64,000 nucleotides of DNA, taken from the NCBI RefSeq assembly GCF_007874125.1, contig NZ_CP040128.1:1550001-1614000 (forward strand), read 5' to 3'. The position numbers and the translations under genes are program-made. This DNA is from Noviherbaspirillum sp. UKPF54. Lineage in GTDB: Bacteria > Pseudomonadota > Gammaproteobacteria > Burkholderiales > Burkholderiaceae_D. Shown here one piece after another: positions 35,222 to 45,654 of the stretch (position 1 is its first letter; every line of letters begins with the position of its first letter). The notes beneath the pieces were generated by a model. The model worked only from the letters and a program-made list of their open reading frames with translations. It was not told the DNA's origin and ran no database searches.

Positions 35222-36922
35222 ATGACGCAGGATGCGGCTGGCAGGAACTTCGGGGCGAGAACTGCGCTTTCCATTCCGCTTTGGCTGGTGTGGGCGGCGG
35301 CGCTCGTGTTCGTGCTGGGCGGTCTCGGCGGCTTCGGCATCCTCGACAACAACGAAGGGCTGTACGCGGAAATTCCGCGCGAGATGCTCGCATCGCACGA
35401 CTGGCGGCTATGGGTGATTCCGCACCTGAACGGGTTGCCTTACATGGAAAAACCGCCCTTGCTGTACTGGCTGACGGCATTGTCGTTCGCGCTTTTCGGC
35501 CAATCGGAATGGGCCGCGCGGCTGGTGCCGGCCGCCTCTTCGCTGTCGTGCGTGGCAATGCTGCTGCGGTTCGGCGGTGTGGTGCGCCGGCCGCAGGCGG
35601 CGCGCCTGGCAGCGCTGATGTTCGTCAGCGGCGTCGGCGTGACGGCGATGTCGCATGTCCTGATGTTCGACATGCTGCTGACAGCGCTGCTGACGGCGGC
35701 GCTGATGTTCGGCTACCGCTTTCTGCAGGAGGAAAAGCCTGCGTGGCTGCGCTGGTCGTATGCCTTCCTGGCGCTCGCCTTGCTGGCCAAGGGATTCGTC
35801 GCCCTCATCCTGTACGGGCTGGTCGTCGTGATTTTCCTGGCTGCGTCCGGCGGCTCTCTTGCCGGATTCCTGCGCCGCTGCGCCAGCCTGTTCGATCCCC
35901 GTGCGCTGCTGGTATTCGTGTTGATTGCTGCGCCCTGGCATATCGCGGCCAGCATGACGGAGCCGATTTTCGCGTGGTTCTATTTCATAAACGAGCATGT
36001 CCTGCGTTTTCTCGGCAAGCGCGAGCCGCACGACTACTACTCGGGCGGATGGTGGTACTACCTGCCGCGCATGGCGATCTATCTCTTCCCGTGGTCGTTT
36101 CTGCTGTTCGGTATGGCCGTTTCCCGGCGCGCGCATGCGCGGCCGGACGAAGGCTTGCTGAAACGGTTCCTGTTCGTCGCATGGCTGGTCCCGCTATTGT
36201 TCTTTTCGGTTTCGAGCGCCAAGGCGAATTACTATCTGGTGGCGGTCATGCCGTTTGCCGCTTTCCACCTGGCGCTGGCGCTGGAAGAGCGCGATTTCGT
36301 CGCGCCCCGGGCGCGCTTGCTGCCGGGCGCGCTGATCGCCGTCCTTGCGGTGATCGCCTATGCGGTGCTGGCTGCGCGCGGCGAGGAATCGGACACGCAG
36401 CTGTTCATCCTGGGATTTTCGCAGCGCCAGTTCCTGCTGTATTTCTTCGGCGGCCTGGCCGCGCTGGCGATGCTTGCAGCACTGTGCGCCTGGCGTGTCG
36501 CCAGAATCGGAGTGCTGGCCTATCTGCTGCTGCCGGCGTGGACATCCATCGGGCTGACGGTGACGTTGCAGGCGATGGAGCCGCAGATTTCGACTCGCCA
36601 GCTCGCGGGGTGGCTGCAGGATGAACTTGCCGGGCGTACGGTCTACCTGTTCCAGAAGTTCGAAGAACAGTCTTCCTTGCCCTTTTACCTGAAACACCCG
36701 GTGCCGGTGGTCGATGGGCATAGCAACGATCTGTTTTGGGGGAACAGGTTGCGCAAGAATGACATCATGATTTCGACTGCCCAGTTTTTGGCGGCGCTCA
36801 AGCAGCATCCGGCAGCAATCTTGGTGAAGCGGCGTCAACTCGACGAGTTCCGCGCGGCCGGATTGAACGCGAATTTCAAGGGCGAAAAACGTATCGGCGA
36901 CACGACCGTGTTCTTCAATTGA
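35222..36922 (+). CDS. Glycosyltransferase family 39 (ArnT/PMT-like) membrane protein
   Basis: A 566-residue polytopic membrane enzyme of the GT-C fold that transfers a sugar from a polyprenyl-phosphate donor. The first membrane segment is WLVWAAALVFVLGGLGGFG, followed by the catalytic-loop motif LDNNEGLYAEIPREML with the key acidic residue, then GLPYMEKPPLLYWL as in ArnT. About ten further hydrophobic segments and a short soluble C-terminus. The start has a ribosome-binding site GGGAGAGG. Lipid A aminoarabinose transfer is possible, but no arn genes are nearby. Confidence 0.87.
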   Translation: MTQDAAGRNFGARTALSIPLWLVWAAALVFVLGGLGGFGILDNNEGLYAEIPREMLASHDWRLWVIPHLNGLPYMEKPPLLYWLTALSFALFGQSEWAARLVPAASSLSCVAMLLRFGGVVRRPQAARLAALMFVSGVGVTAMSHVLMFDMLLTALLTAALMFGYRFLQEEKPAWLRWSYAFLALALLAKGFVALILYGLVVVIFLAASGGSLAGFLRRCASLFDPRALLVFVLIAAPWHIAASMTEPIFAWFYFINEHVLRFLGKREPHDYYSGGWWYYLPRMAIYLFPWSFLLFGMAVSRRAHARPDEGLLKRFLFVAWLVPLLFFSVSSAKANYYLVAVMPFAAFHLALALEERDFVAPRARLLPGALIAVLAVIAYAVLAARGEESDTQLFILGFSQRQFLLYFFGGLAALAMLAALCAWRVARIGVLAYLLLPAWTSIGLTVTLQAMEPQISTRQLAGWLQDELAGRTVYLFQKFEEQSSLPFYLKHPVPVVDGHSNDLFWGNRLRKNDIMISTAQFLAALKQHPAAILVKRRQLDEFRAAGLNANFKGEKRIGDTTVFFN

Positions 36923-36961
36923 TGCCTGTCGTTGCTAGGACAGCCATATGCGGTGACAAGG

Positions 36962-36967
36962 TATAAT
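36962..36967 (+). promoter_or_regulatory. Probable -10 of purL
   Basis: A consensus TATAAT 40 bp after the glycosyltransferase stop. The hexamer 17 bp upstream (GACAGC) is a weak -35. Transcription would start near 36974, leaving about 65 nt of leader to the preferred ATG at 37039. Confidence 0.4.
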
Positions 36968-37038
36968 CTCGGTTTCTGAAATAACCCGCAGTCATGCTGT
37001 CCTCGCAGGCAGCGGAGCTGCCCCAACTTCTCACCGCC

Positions 37039-40000
37039 ATGTTGATTCTGCCGGGCTCTAATGCCCTGTCTGCCTTTCGCACCCAACGCCTATTAACACA
37101 ATTGCAAGCAGTCGAGCCGGCCATCGTCGGCGTCACCGGCCGCTTCCTGCATTTCATCGATGCGGCCAGCGCGCCGAGCCAGGAGGATATCGGCCGCCTC
37201 AACGGGCTCCTGACCTATGGCGAGCCGTTCACGGCAGCGGCCGATGGCGAGGAATTCATCGTGATTCCGCGCCTAGGCACGATCTCGCCGTGGGCCAGCA
37301 AGGCGACGGACATCGTCCACAACTGCGGGATGGCGCACGTCAAGCGCCTCGAGCGCGGCGTGTCGTATCACGTGCAGATGAAATCCGGCCTGCTCGGCGG
37401 CGCGAAGAAGATGTCGTCCGCCGTGGCGCAGGAAGTCGCGTCCCTGCTGCACGATCGCATGACCGAGACGGTGCTGCGCGACGCTAATGATGCCGCCGCC
37501 TTGTTTCGCGAGCTGGAGGCCAAGCCGCTGGAATTCGTCGATGTGCTGGTCGGTGGTCGGCATGCGCTGGAGCGCGCCAACGGCGAGCTCGGCCTGGCGC
37601 TGTCGGACGACGAAATCGATTACCTGCTCAATGCCTTCACCCAGGCCAAGCGCAATCCGACCGATGTCGAGCTGATGATGTTCGCGCAAGCCAACAGCGA
37701 GCATTGCCGCCACAAGATATTCAATGCCGACTGGACCATCGACGGCGAGAAGCAGGACAGGTCGCTGTTCGCGATGATCAAGAACACGCACCAGTTGCAG
37801 CCGAAGGGCACGATCGTTGCCTACAGCGACAATTCATCGATCATTGAAGGCGCGACAGTCTCGCGCTTCTATCCGCGCGGCGCGGCTGGCGGCAACGTGT
37901 ACGAAGCGTCGGACGAGTTGACGCATATCCTGATGAAGGTCGAGACGCACAACCACCCGACCGCAATTTCACCGTTCCCGGGCGCCTCCACCGGCGCCGG
38001 CGGCGAGATCCGCGACGAAGGCGCGACCGGCCGCGGCTCCAAACCAAAGGCCGGCCTGACTGGCTTCACCGTTTCCAATCTGATGCTGACGCATTCGGTC
38101 CATCCATGGGAAAACGCACGCGATGTCACCGAGCCGGTGGCGCAGCGCGTGTCCCACGGCCAGGCTGGCATCTACGGCAAGCCGGACCGTATCGCCTCGC
38201 CGCTGCAGATCATGATCGACGGTCCGATCGGCGGCGCGGCATTCAACAACGAGTTCGGCCGTCCCAATCTTGGCGGCTACTTCCGTAGCTACGAGCAGAA
38301 CGTCGGCGGCAAGGTGATGGGATACCACAAGCCGATCATGATCGCCGGCGGCATGGGCAACATTTTGGACAAGCACACCAAAAAGCATGAGCTGCCGGTC
38401 GGCAGCCTGCTGGTCCAGCTCGGCGGCCCCGGCATGCGCATCGGTATGGGCGGCGGGGCCGCGTCCTCGATGGCAACCGGCACCAATACCGCCGATCTCG
38501 ACTTCGACTCGGTCCAGCGCGGCAATCCGGAGATGGAGCGGCGCGCGCAGGAAGTCATCAATGCCTGCTGGGCGATGAGTGACGACAATCCGATCCTGTC
38601 GATTCACGACGTCGGCGCAGGCGGCCTGTCCAACGCGTTCCCGGAACTGACCAACGACGCGAAGCGCGGCGCGGTGTTCGACTTGCGCAAGGTGCCTCTG
38701 GAAGAGAGCGGCATGGCGCCCAAGGAAATCTGGAGCAACGAGTCGCAGGAGCGTTATGTGCTCGCGATTGCGCCGGAGTCGCTGCCGCTGTTCCAGTACC
38801 TGTGCGAACGCGAACGCTGCCCGTTCGCGGTAGTCGGCACGGCGACAGAGGAACGCCAGCTGAAGGTGATCGATCCGGAGCACGACAACAGCCCGGTGGA
38901 CATGCCGATGGATATCCTGCTCGGCAAGCCGCCGAAAATGCATCGCGACGTCGCGCGCGTGCCGAGCGAGCTGCCGCCGGTCGATCTGACCGGGATGGAT
39001 CTGCTCGAGGTGGCGCAGCGCGTGCTGCGCCTGCCGGCCGTGGCCGACAAGTCGTTCCTGATCACCATCGGCGACCGCACCGTCGGCGCCATGTCGGTGC
39101 GCGACCAGATGGTCGGCCCGTGGCAGGTGCCGGTTGCCGACTGCGCGGTCACCGCGATGGGACTGGAAGGCTATCGCGGCGAGGCGATGGCGATGGGCGA
39201 GCGCACGCCGCTGGCGGTGATCGATGCCGCCGCATCCGGCCGCATGGCCGTGGGCGAGGCGATCACCAATGTCGCCGCCGCGCCGATCGTCGATATCTCC
39301 GATATCAAGCTGTCGGCGAACTGGATGGCAGCTTGTGGACAGCCGGGGCAGGACGCCGCACTGTTCGATACCGTCAAGGCGGTCGGCATGGAGCTGTGCC
39401 CGGCCCTGGGCATCAGCATCCCGGTCGGCAAGGATTCGCTGTCGATGCGCACGACCTGGACCGATACCGAAGGCGGCAAGTCGGTGACCTCGCCGGTTTC
39501 GCTGATCGTTTCCGCCTTCTCCCCGGTATCGGACGTGCGTCTTGTAATGACGCCGCAATTGCGCACCGACCTGGGCGACACGGCATTGATCGTGATCGAT
39601 CTCGGCCGCGGCAAGAACCGCATGGGTGCCTCCGCGCTGACGCAGGTGATGCAACAGATCGGCAACAGCGTGCCGGATGTCGACAGCGCCGAAGACCTGA
39701 AAGCCTTCTTCAACGCGATCCAGCAACTGAACAAGGAGCGCAAGCTCTTGGCCTATCACGACCGTTCCGACGGCGGCCTGTTCGCGACGCTGTGCGAAAT
39801 GGCCTTTGCCGGCCGCTGTGGCGTGTCGGTCAATCTCGATATCCTGGCGATGGAAGGCGAGCATGCTTCCGACTCCGGGGAAGCCAAGAACTGGGCAACC
39901 CAGGTGGCGGAGCGCCGCAACGAAATGACGCTGCGCGCGCTGTTCAACGAGGAACTGGGCGCGGTGATCCAGGTGCGCGCCGAGGAAAAGTCGGATGTGA

Positions 40001-41058
40001 TGAACGTGCTGCGGTCCTACAACCTGGGCGCCTGCAGCCACATTATCGGCAAGACGAACGATCGTGGCGTAATCGAGTTCACGCGCGACGCGAAAGTGAT
40101 CTTCAGCCAGCCGCGCATCGAGTTGCATCGCCTGTGGAGCGAAACCAGCTGGCGCATCGCGCGCCTGCGCGACAATCCGGCCTGCGCCGACGCGGAATAC
40201 GATCGCATTCTCGACGCCGCCGATCCGGGCATCACGCCCAAGCTGACGTTCGATCCGCAGGTCGACGTGGCGGCGCCATTCATCGCCACCGGCGTCAAGC
40301 CGAAGGTCGCGATTTTGCGCGAGCAGGGCGTGAATTCCCACATCGAAACCGCCTATGTGATGCACAAGTCCGGATTCACGGCGGTTGACGTGCACATGAG
40401 CGACCTGATCGCCGGTCGCGCGCGGCTGGACGACTTCAAGGGCTTCATCGCGGTGGGCGGCTTCTCCTACGGCGATGTACTCGGCGCCGGCGAAGGCTGG
40501 GCCAAGACCATCCTGTTCAATGCCAAGCTGGCCGAGCAGTTCGCCGGTTTCTTCAACCGCGTCGATACGTTCGCGCTGGGCATTTGCAACGGCTGCCAGA
40601 TGATGAGCAATCTGAAATCCATCATCCCTGGCGCGCAGGACTGGCCGAAGTTCACCCGCAACAAGTCGGAACAGTTCGAGGCGCGTTTCGCGATGGTCGA
40701 AGTTGCCGAGTCTCCTTCGATCTTCTTTGCCGACATGGCCGGCACGCAGAGCGCAATCGCGGTCGCGCACGGCGAAGGCTTCGCCGACTTCTCGCAGACC
40801 GGGGACCTCAGCAAGGCGATCGTGGCGATGCGCTACGTCGACAACAAGGGGCAGGCAACCGAAGGCTATCCGTACAACCCGAACGGTTCGCCGCAAGGGA
40901 TCACGTCGGTAACGACGCCGGACGGCCGCTTCACGGTCCTGATGCCGCATGCCGAGCGCGTGTTCCGTACCGTGCAGCATTCCTGGCATCCCGATTCGTG
41001 GGGCGAATATTCGCCGTGGATGCGCATGTTCCGCAATGCGCGCAAGTGGGTGGGCTGA
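37039..41058 (+). CDS. purL: Phosphoribosylformylglycinamidine synthase
   Basis: A 1339-residue large-form PurL, the fourth step of purine synthesis: FGAR + glutamine + ATP to FGAM. N-terminal PurS-like region, two ATP-grasp-like synthetase halves ([18 protein letters not shown], then [16 protein letters not shown] and [19 protein letters not shown]), and a C-terminal class I glutaminase with nucleophile Cys in [14 protein letters not shown]. The ATG at 37039 ([14 protein letters not shown]) fits family N-termini; an ATG at 36994 would add 15 residues. Neither has a strong Shine-Dalgarno. Monocistronic, with a bidirectional terminator downstream. Confidence 0.96.
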   Translation: MLILPGSNALSAFRTQRLLTQLQAVEPAIVGVTGRFLHFIDAASAPSQEDIGRLNGLLTYGEPFTAAADGEEFIVIPRLGTISPWASKATDIVHNCGMAHVKRLERGVSYHVQMKSGLLGGAKKMSSAVAQEVASLLHDRMTETVLRDANDAAALFRELEAKPLEFVDVLVGGRHALERANGELGLALSDDEIDYLLNAFTQAKRNPTDVELMMFAQANSEHCRHKIFNADWTIDGEKQDRSLFAMIKNTHQLQPKGTIVAYSDNSSIIEGATVSRFYPRGAAGGNVYEASDELTHILMKVETHNHPTAISPFPGASTGAGGEIRDEGATGRGSKPKAGLTGFTVSNLMLTHSVHPWENARDVTEPVAQRVSHGQAGIYGKPDRIASPLQIMIDGPIGGAAFNNEFGRPNLGGYFRSYEQNVGGKVMGYHKPIMIAGGMGNILDKHTKKHELPVGSLLVQLGGPGMRIGMGGGAASSMATGTNTADLDFDSVQRGNPEMERRAQEVINACWAMSDDNPILSIHDVGAGGLSNAFPELTNDAKRGAVFDLRKVPLEESGMAPKEIWSNESQERYVLAIAPESLPLFQYLCERERCPFAVVGTATEERQLKVIDPEHDNSPVDMPMDILLGKPPKMHRDVARVPSELPPVDLTGMDLLEVAQRVLRLPAVADKSFLITIGDRTVGAMSVRDQMVGPWQVPVADCAVTAMGLEGYRGEAMAMGERTPLAVIDAAASGRMAVGEAITNVAAAPIVDISDIKLSANWMAACGQPGQDAALFDTVKAVGMELCPALGISIPVGKDSLSMRTTWTDTEGGKSVTSPVSLIVSAFSPVSDVRLVMTPQLRTDLGDTALIVIDLGRGKNRMGASALTQVMQQIGNSVPDVDSAEDLKAFFNAIQQLNKERKLLAYHDRSDGGLFATLCEMAFAGRCGVSVNLDILAMEGEHASDSGEAKNWATQVAERRNEMTLRALFNEELGAVIQVRAEEKSDVMNVLRSYNLGACSHIIGKTNDRGVIEFTRDAKVIFSQPRIELHRLWSETSWRIARLRDNPACADAEYDRILDAADPGITPKLTFDPQVDVAAPFIATGVKPKVAILREQGVNSHIETAYVMHKSGFTAVDVHMSDLIAGRARLDDFKGFIAVGGFSYGDVLGAGEGWAKTILFNAKLAEQFAGFFNRVDTFALGICNGCQMMSNLKSIIPGAQDWPKFTRNKSEQFEARFAMVEVAESPSIFFADMAGTQSAIAVAHGEGFADFSQTGDLSKAIVAMRYVDNKGQATEGYPYNPNGSPQGITSVTTPDGRFTVLMPHAERVFRTVQHSWHPDSWGEYSPWMRMFRNARKWVG

Positions 41059-41095
41059 CGGATCTGCGGGTGCTGCCCGCATGATTGTCTGAAAT

Positions 41096-41127
41096 AAAAA
41101 AAGGCGCTCTGGATAGAGCGCCTTTTT
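41096..41127. terminator. Bidirectional terminator between purL and the PpiC-type gene
   Basis: AAAAAGGCGCTCT (41098-41110) pairs with AGAGCGCCTTTTT (41115-41127), loop GGAT. Flanked by A-run on the left and T-run on the right, so it can stop transcription from both convergent genes. Confidence 0.92.
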
Positions 41128-41142
41128 GTTGGGACGGAAGAA

Positions 41143-41919
41143 TTACTGGATCTTCGCTTTCTTGCGCAGGTCTTCCTGGAAGGCCTGCAGCTTCTTCTGC
41201 TGCAGAGATTCGGCGATCTGCGGCTTGACTTCTTCCAGCGACGGGATCTGTGCCGCGCGCACGTCTTCCAGCTTGATCACGTGATAGCCGTACTGGGTCT
41301 TGACCGGGGTTTCGGTGATCTGACCCTTCTGCAGGCCGACCATGGCGTCGGAGAACGGCTTAACGAAGGAGGCAGGCGATGCCCAGTCGAGGTCGCCGCC
41401 GTTGGCCGCGGAACCCGGGTCCTTGGATTGCTTGGCCAGGTCTTCGAACTTGGCGCCACCTTTCAGCTTGGCGATGATGGCCTTGGCATCTTCTTCCTTG
41501 TCGACCAGGATGTGGCGCGCATGGTATTCCTTGTCGCCGGCCTGCGCCTTGAAGCGATCGTATTCAGCCTTGATGTCGGCATCCTTGACCGGGTTCTTCT
41601 TCAGGTAGTCCTGCACCAGTGCGCGGATCGCGATCGACTGACGCGCGATTTCCACCTGGTTCTTCACTTCCGGGGTATTCGATAGGCCGAGCTTGTCCGC
41701 TTCCTGGATCAGGATTTCGCGGTTGATCAGCTCTTCCTTGACCATGGCACGCAGTTGCGGAGAATCGGGCTGGCCTTGAGCCGCGAGCTGTTTGACCATT
41801 GCGTCGGCGCGGGAGGAGGGAACAGGCTTGCCGTTGACGACGGCGATGTTTTGCGCCATGACGGGCAGCGCGACGGCGGCGACGAGCAGCATCAACAGGC
41901 GTGCGGGTTTTACGGTCAT
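41143..41919 (-). CDS. Periplasmic parvulin-type peptidyl-prolyl isomerase
   Basis: A 258-residue exported foldase. Signal peptide LLMLLVAAVALPVMA with cleavage after AQ (near residue 23). SurA-N-like segment IAVVNGKPVPSSRADAMVKQL, then a PpiC/parvulin domain near residues 130-225: EYHARHILVDKEEDA, GGDLDWASPASFVKPFSDAM, and TQYGYHVIKLEDVR. It resembles PrsA/Cbf2-type proteins. A paralogous parvulin domain is in PpiD at 24.9 kb. Last gene of a minus-strand chain after bolA, with a 50-bp gap. Confidence 0.92.
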   Translation of the reverse strand: MTVKPARLLMLLVAAVALPVMAQNIAVVNGKPVPSSRADAMVKQLAAQGQPDSPQLRAMVKEELINREILIQEADKLGLSNTPEVKNQVEIARQSIAIRALVQDYLKKNPVKDADIKAEYDRFKAQAGDKEYHARHILVDKEEDAKAIIAKLKGGAKFEDLAKQSKDPGSAANGGDLDWASPASFVKPFSDAMVGLQKGQITETPVKTQYGYHVIKLEDVRAAQIPSLEEVKPQIAESLQQKKLQAFQEDLRKKAKIQ

Positions 41920-41969
41920 TGTGTTAGTCCTAAATACAAAATGAGTGGAAGATAAAAAAATACGCCGAA

Positions 41970-42245
41970 TTACGACGATAGCTCGGACGGCGCAAATGCA
42001 ATGATGGTAAGGGCGTGTATATCGCGGTGCATCATGTCATGCAGACAATCATACACCAGGCGATGCCTGGCAACGCGATTTAACCCCTCAAATCGGTCGG
42101 AAACCAGGTGAAGTTTATAGTGGCCGGCGCCCGAGGCGGCGCCTGCATGTCCGGCATGCAAATGAGACTCGTCGATCAATTGACATTCGCTCGGTGAAAA
42201 AGTTGCGACCACCCGGCTGCGTATGCGTTCCATGCGCTCGTTCAT
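41970..42245 (-). CDS. bolA: BolA family protein
   Basis: A 91-residue BolA-like protein. These bind monothiol glutaredoxins and iron-sulfur clusters, and some act on DNA. The helix-strand pattern and the conserved loop [21 protein letters not shown], then the class motif [18 protein letters not shown], are present with the invariant H near the C-terminus. The start was placed at 42245, with ribosome-binding site AAGGA, overlapping the yciB stop by 4 bp. Confidence 0.9.
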   Translation of the reverse strand: MNERMERIRSRVVATFSPSECQLIDESHLHAGHAGAASGAGHYKLHLVSDRFEGLNRVARHRLVYDCLHDMMHRDIHALTIIAFAPSELSS

Positions 42246-42862
42246 CTGGAATCCTTCACGTACTTGGACAGGAATACGCTTTGCCCGATGATGAATGCAA
42301 ACATCAGCCCGGTGAAGCCGAACAGCTTGAAATTGACCCACGCCGCCGTTGAGAAGTTATAGGCGACATAGAGGTTCACCAAGCCCATGACGCCGAAAAA
42401 AGCAGCCCAGGACAGGGAAAGGCGTTGCCATATCGCATCCGGCAGGGAAATCTGTTTTTCCATCATCAGGCGGATCAGGTTTTTACCGAACGCGGCTTGG
42501 CTGACCAGGAGCGCGGCGCCGAAGCACCAATACAGTACCGTCGGCTTCCATTTGATGAAAGTCTCGTTGTGGAAATAAATCGTCGCCCCGCCGAACAGAG
42601 TGATGATGGCCAGCGACACCCACAGCATGCCGTCGACCTTGCGCCCGCGCAGCAGCAGATAGGCGATTTGCGCCACGGTGGCGAGAATGGCGACGGCCGT
42701 GGCAAGCATGATGGGCGCTTGCGCGGGACTGGCGATGCCGCCGGAAACCAGCCCGGACAGATATTGCTGGGCAAGGCCCTGCGCGGCATCCGGATGGCCT
42801 TCGCCCCATTTGAACATGGAAAAGAACAGGATGACCGGGAATAGGTCGAACAAAAACTTCAT
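42242..42862 (-). CDS. yciB: Inner-membrane septation/intracellular septation protein A
   Basis: A 206-residue polytopic membrane protein of the YciB/IspA family, linked to cell-envelope synthesis and division. N-terminal [19 protein letters not shown] is the family signature, and about five membrane segments follow, ending in [12 protein letters not shown]. The combination yciB-bolA, with a 4-bp overlap, and a nearby parvulin is a common beta-proteobacterial order. 15 bp separate it from msrB upstream. Confidence 0.92.
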   Translation of the reverse strand: MKFLFDLFPVILFFSMFKWGEGHPDAAQGLAQQYLSGLVSGGIASPAQAPIMLATAVAILATVAQIAYLLLRGRKVDGMLWVSLAIITLFGGATIYFHNETFIKWKPTVLYWCFGAALLVSQAAFGKNLIRLMMEKQISLPDAIWQRLSLSWAAFFGVMGLVNLYVAYNFSTAAWVNFKLFGFTGLMFAFIIGQSVFLSKYVKDSR

Positions 42863-42877
42863 GTGGTTGCGATTCCT

Positions 42878-43273
42878 CTATATAGGTTCGAAGCGGAGTG
42901 ATGCCGAATTGATGCAGTAGCGCAGCCCGGTGGGCGGCGGTCCGTCCGGAAATACGTGGCCGAGATGCGCATCGCATATATTGCATAAAATTTCGGTGCG
43001 TATCATGCCATGACTGCGGTCGATGCGCTCGCTAACATTGGCGGGATCGAGTGCCCGAAAATAACTTGGCCAGCCGCATCCCGAATCGAACTTGGCATCC
43101 GACTCGAACAACGGCGTGCCGCAGCACACACAAGTATAAATGCCACGCTCGTGGTGATCCCAGTAACGGCCTGTAAAGGCGCGTTCGGTCGCCGCATGGC
43201 GCGTCACTTCGTATTCGAGCGGGTCGAGTTGGTCGCGCCACTCTGCATCCGTTTTCACTATCTTGTCTGTCAT
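42878..43273 (-). CDS. msrB: Peptide-methionine (R)-S-oxide reductase MsrB
   Basis: A 131-residue enzyme that reduces methionine-R-sulfoxide in proteins. Two zinc-binding pairs are visible, CVCC near residue 49 and CNIC near residue 95. The family motif [10 protein letters not shown] and C-terminal [23 protein letters not shown] contain the catalytic Cys in RYCIN. The ATG at 43273 overlaps the selO stop (ATGA); an in-frame TTG lies 9 bp upstream. Cotranscription with selO joins methionine repair to redox-linked AMPylation. Confidence 0.94.
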   Translation of the reverse strand: MTDKIVKTDAEWRDQLDPLEYEVTRHAATERAFTGRYWDHHERGIYTCVCCGTPLFESDAKFDSGCGWPSYFRALDPANVSERIDRSHGMIRTEILCNICDAHLGHVFPDGPPPTGLRYCINSASLRFEPI

Positions 43274-44772
43274 GATGAACAACTCACTTCCAGTTCGCTG
43301 GCCCAGTCTGGCGGCAGCTGGGCATACCTTGCGTTTTCCGGTTGCTCGTCGAATGGCTTCTCCAGCACTTTGAGCAGGGCGGCCACTTCGGAAAAATCCT
43401 TATTTTGCGCCTTTTCGATGGCGTTTTGTGCAAGGTAGTTGCGCAGCACATACTTCGGATTGACGCCGTTCATCTCGAACCGGCGCTGCGCATCGATACT
43501 GCCTTCCTGCTTGAGGCGCAAGCGGTATTGCGCCGCCCACGCGTCGAATGCCCGCCGGTCAATGAACAGGTCGCGCAGCGGCGCGTCGGCTTCCGGGCGA
43601 TCGAGCTGGAGGTCGCCAAGCCGGCGGAAAAACAGCGTGAAATCAACGTGGTTTTGCTGCATGAGTTCGAACATGGCCTCGATCAGTCCGCCGTCTTCGG
43701 GCAGCATGGAGTGCAGGCCAAGCTTTGCGTGCAGCAGTCGGTCGAGCTTGGCGTCGTAGGCCGGCTTGTAGATTTCCAACGCAGCTTGCGCGTCGTCGAC
43801 TTCGCCGATCAGCGGGAGCAGCGCCTGGCCCAGGGCGAAGCAGTTCCACTGGCCGATGCGCGGCTGCATGTGATACGCATAACGGCCCTGCGTATCGCTG
43901 TGGTTGCAGATATGCCGGAAGTCGAATGCTTCCATGAATCCGAAAGGTCCGTAGTCGATCGTCAGGCCGAGGATGGACATGTTGTCGGTGTTCATCACGC
44001 CATGCATGAATCCGACTGCCTGCCACTGCGCGATCAGTTCAGCCGTCCGGCGCGTGACTTCGGTTAACAGGGCGCTATAGGGATTGGGTTCGGCGCGCAA
44101 CTCGGGGTAAAGGCGATCGATCACATAGTCTGCCAGCGTCTTCAGTTCCGTCTGGCGATCGTTGTAAGACCAGTGCTCGAACGAGCCGAAGCGCACGAAA
44201 CTGGGCGACAAGCGCGTTGCCACCGCCGCTGTCTCCGGTGTTTCCCGCATCACCAGCATGTCGGACCCCGTAACGCACAGCGCGCGCGTGGTCGGTATGC
44301 CGAGCGCGGCCATCGCCTCCGAACAGAGGAACTCGCGGATCGACGAGCGCAGCACTGCGCGGCCGTCGCCCATGCGCGAATAAGGGGTCTTGCCCGAGCC
44401 CTTCAATTGCAATTCCACGCGCCCCGGCGCGGCGCCGCCGGCTGCTGGCGCATCGCCCAGCAGGATCGCGCGGCCGTCTCCCAGCTGTCCGGCCCATACA
44501 CCGAACTGATGGCCAGAATAGACCGCCGCCAACGGCTCGGATCGGGCAAGAGGGCGGTTGCCGGAAAACGCCTGGATGAAATGCTCGGTGGCCATCTCCG
44601 CGGGATCAAGCCCGATCAGGCGTGCCGCGGCACTGCTGGCCGCCACGAGATAGGGCGCCGGGATCGGTGTCGGCTGCAGCCGGGTATGGAAAGCAGGCGG
44701 CAGGCTGGCGAACGAATTTTCCAGTGGCAGGGTGGCGAGGCGATAAAGGCCGCCGAGGAGGGGCGTGTTCAT
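43270..44772 (-). CDS. selO: Protein adenylyltransferase SelO
   Basis: A 500-residue pseudokinase-fold enzyme that transfers AMP to Ser/Thr/Tyr of protein substrates, several of them redox proteins. Seen: [18 protein letters not shown], the lysine motif [13 protein letters not shown] near residue 112, and the metal-binding [13 protein letters not shown] and IDYGPFGFM near residues 245-265. The C-terminus is EVSCSS, so a cysteine sits third from the end, the same position as selenocysteine in animal SelO. The start is the ATG that overlaps the upstream regulator's stop by 4 bp. Also coupled to msrB. Confidence 0.93.
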   Translation of the reverse strand: MNTPLLGGLYRLATLPLENSFASLPPAFHTRLQPTPIPAPYLVAASSAAARLIGLDPAEMATEHFIQAFSGNRPLARSEPLAAVYSGHQFGVWAGQLGDGRAILLGDAPAAGGAAPGRVELQLKGSGKTPYSRMGDGRAVLRSSIREFLCSEAMAALGIPTTRALCVTGSDMLVMRETPETAAVATRLSPSFVRFGSFEHWSYNDRQTELKTLADYVIDRLYPELRAEPNPYSALLTEVTRRTAELIAQWQAVGFMHGVMNTDNMSILGLTIDYGPFGFMEAFDFRHICNHSDTQGRYAYHMQPRIGQWNCFALGQALLPLIGEVDDAQAALEIYKPAYDAKLDRLLHAKLGLHSMLPEDGGLIEAMFELMQQNHVDFTLFFRRLGDLQLDRPEADAPLRDLFIDRRAFDAWAAQYRLRLKQEGSIDAQRRFEMNGVNPKYVLRNYLAQNAIEKAQNKDFSEVAALLKVLEKPFDEQPENARYAQLPPDWASELEVSCSS

Positions 44773-45515
44773 GGTGAATCCTTGGCGCTGGCGGCGCCGC
44801 GTTCCGGATAGGCGATGCGGCCAAGCGCCTGCGGGTGCACGATCGAGACACGGCCGTATTGGGTCCTGACCAATCCGTTCTGTTCCCACAGCCGCAGTAG
44901 CTTGGCGATGCTTTGACGCGATCTGCCGAGCAAATGGCCGAGTTCCTCCTGTGTCAGCGGCACTTCGCGTCCGAGCGCCAGCGTCGCCGCATTCATGGCG
45001 GAAGGAGTGATGTGCGCAAGCTCCAGCATGCGGCGCGCAAGACGCTGCGGCATGGGCGCGGTCGCGGCTTCTTCGACCAGATCGAACGTGGTGCGCAGTC
45101 GCAGGCACAGCATCCTGGCGAAGCATTCATAGATCGCGGGATGGCGCGCCAGCAGCCGCTGGAAGTCGGTTTTCGCATGAAACAGCACGACGGTCGCGCC
45201 GGAGGCATGTCCGTCGTGCGAGCGGGGCAGGCCGTCGAACAGCGCTATTTCGCCGAAACAGTTGGGCGCGTCCAGCACCGCAATCGTGGTGGCATGGCCG
45301 TCGGCGGTGGTGCGAGTGAAACGCACCGCGCCGCGGGCAATCGTGTAAAAGCCATCCGCCATGGACCCTCGCGCATGCAGCAGGGCGCCGTCGTCGACCG
45401 CGCGCAGCGTGGCGCAGGCCGCAGCGTCTTCGACGACATGGTCGGGATAGCCGTCCAGCCACGACCGTCGCAGCAGCGCGGCTTTGTCGATGTCATTGAT
45501 GAATCGGTTCGGCAT
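44769..45515 (-). CDS. Crp/Fnr-family transcriptional regulator
   Basis: A 248-residue regulator with an N-terminal cyclic-nucleotide-binding-like beta barrel ([24 protein letters not shown] ... [20 protein letters not shown]) and a C-terminal winged helix ([21 protein letters not shown] near residues 190-210). No Fnr-type N-terminal cysteine cluster is seen. The first ATG (45515) was used; a TTG at 45527 is an alternative. A Crp-geometry palindrome lies 7-22 bp upstream, suggesting autoregulation. Head of the chain to selO and msrB with 4-bp overlaps. The effector is unknown. Confidence 0.88.
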   Translation of the reverse strand: MPNRFINDIDKAALLRRSWLDGYPDHVVEDAAACATLRAVDDGALLHARGSMADGFYTIARGAVRFTRTTADGHATTIAVLDAPNCFGEIALFDGLPRSHDGHASGATVVLFHAKTDFQRLLARHPAIYECFARMLCLRLRTTFDLVEEAATAPMPQRLARRMLELAHITPSAMNAATLALGREVPLTQEELGHLLGRSRQSIAKLLRLWEQNGLVRTQYGRVSIVHPQALGRIAYPERGAASAKDSP

Positions 45516-45521
45516 GGCGAT

Positions 45522-45537
45522 TGTCAAAAAGTTGACA
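45522..45537. promoter_or_regulatory. Crp-type palindrome at the regulator start
   Basis: TGTCAA-AAAG-TTGACA, a perfect 6-bp inverted repeat, equal to TGTCA-N6-TGACA. The classical Crp site is TGTGA-N6-TCACA, so spacing and half-site type fit the adjacent Crp/Fnr regulator. Its position next to the start codon suggests repression. Confidence 0.5.
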
Positions 45538-45654
45538 GTATTGTGCGGCGCAGGCCGCCGATACTGCTTAAGCCTGTGTCCCTTGTTCAGGCAAACTTGA
45601 TCTGAAATAAATCTTTAGGATGCATGTATTCTGACAGAGAAGAGGAGACCCCAT

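Noticed and set aside
37969..41082. 1037-codon frame antisense to purL
   Set aside because: Composition is Arg/His/Ala-rich without motifs, and purL on the other strand is unambiguous.
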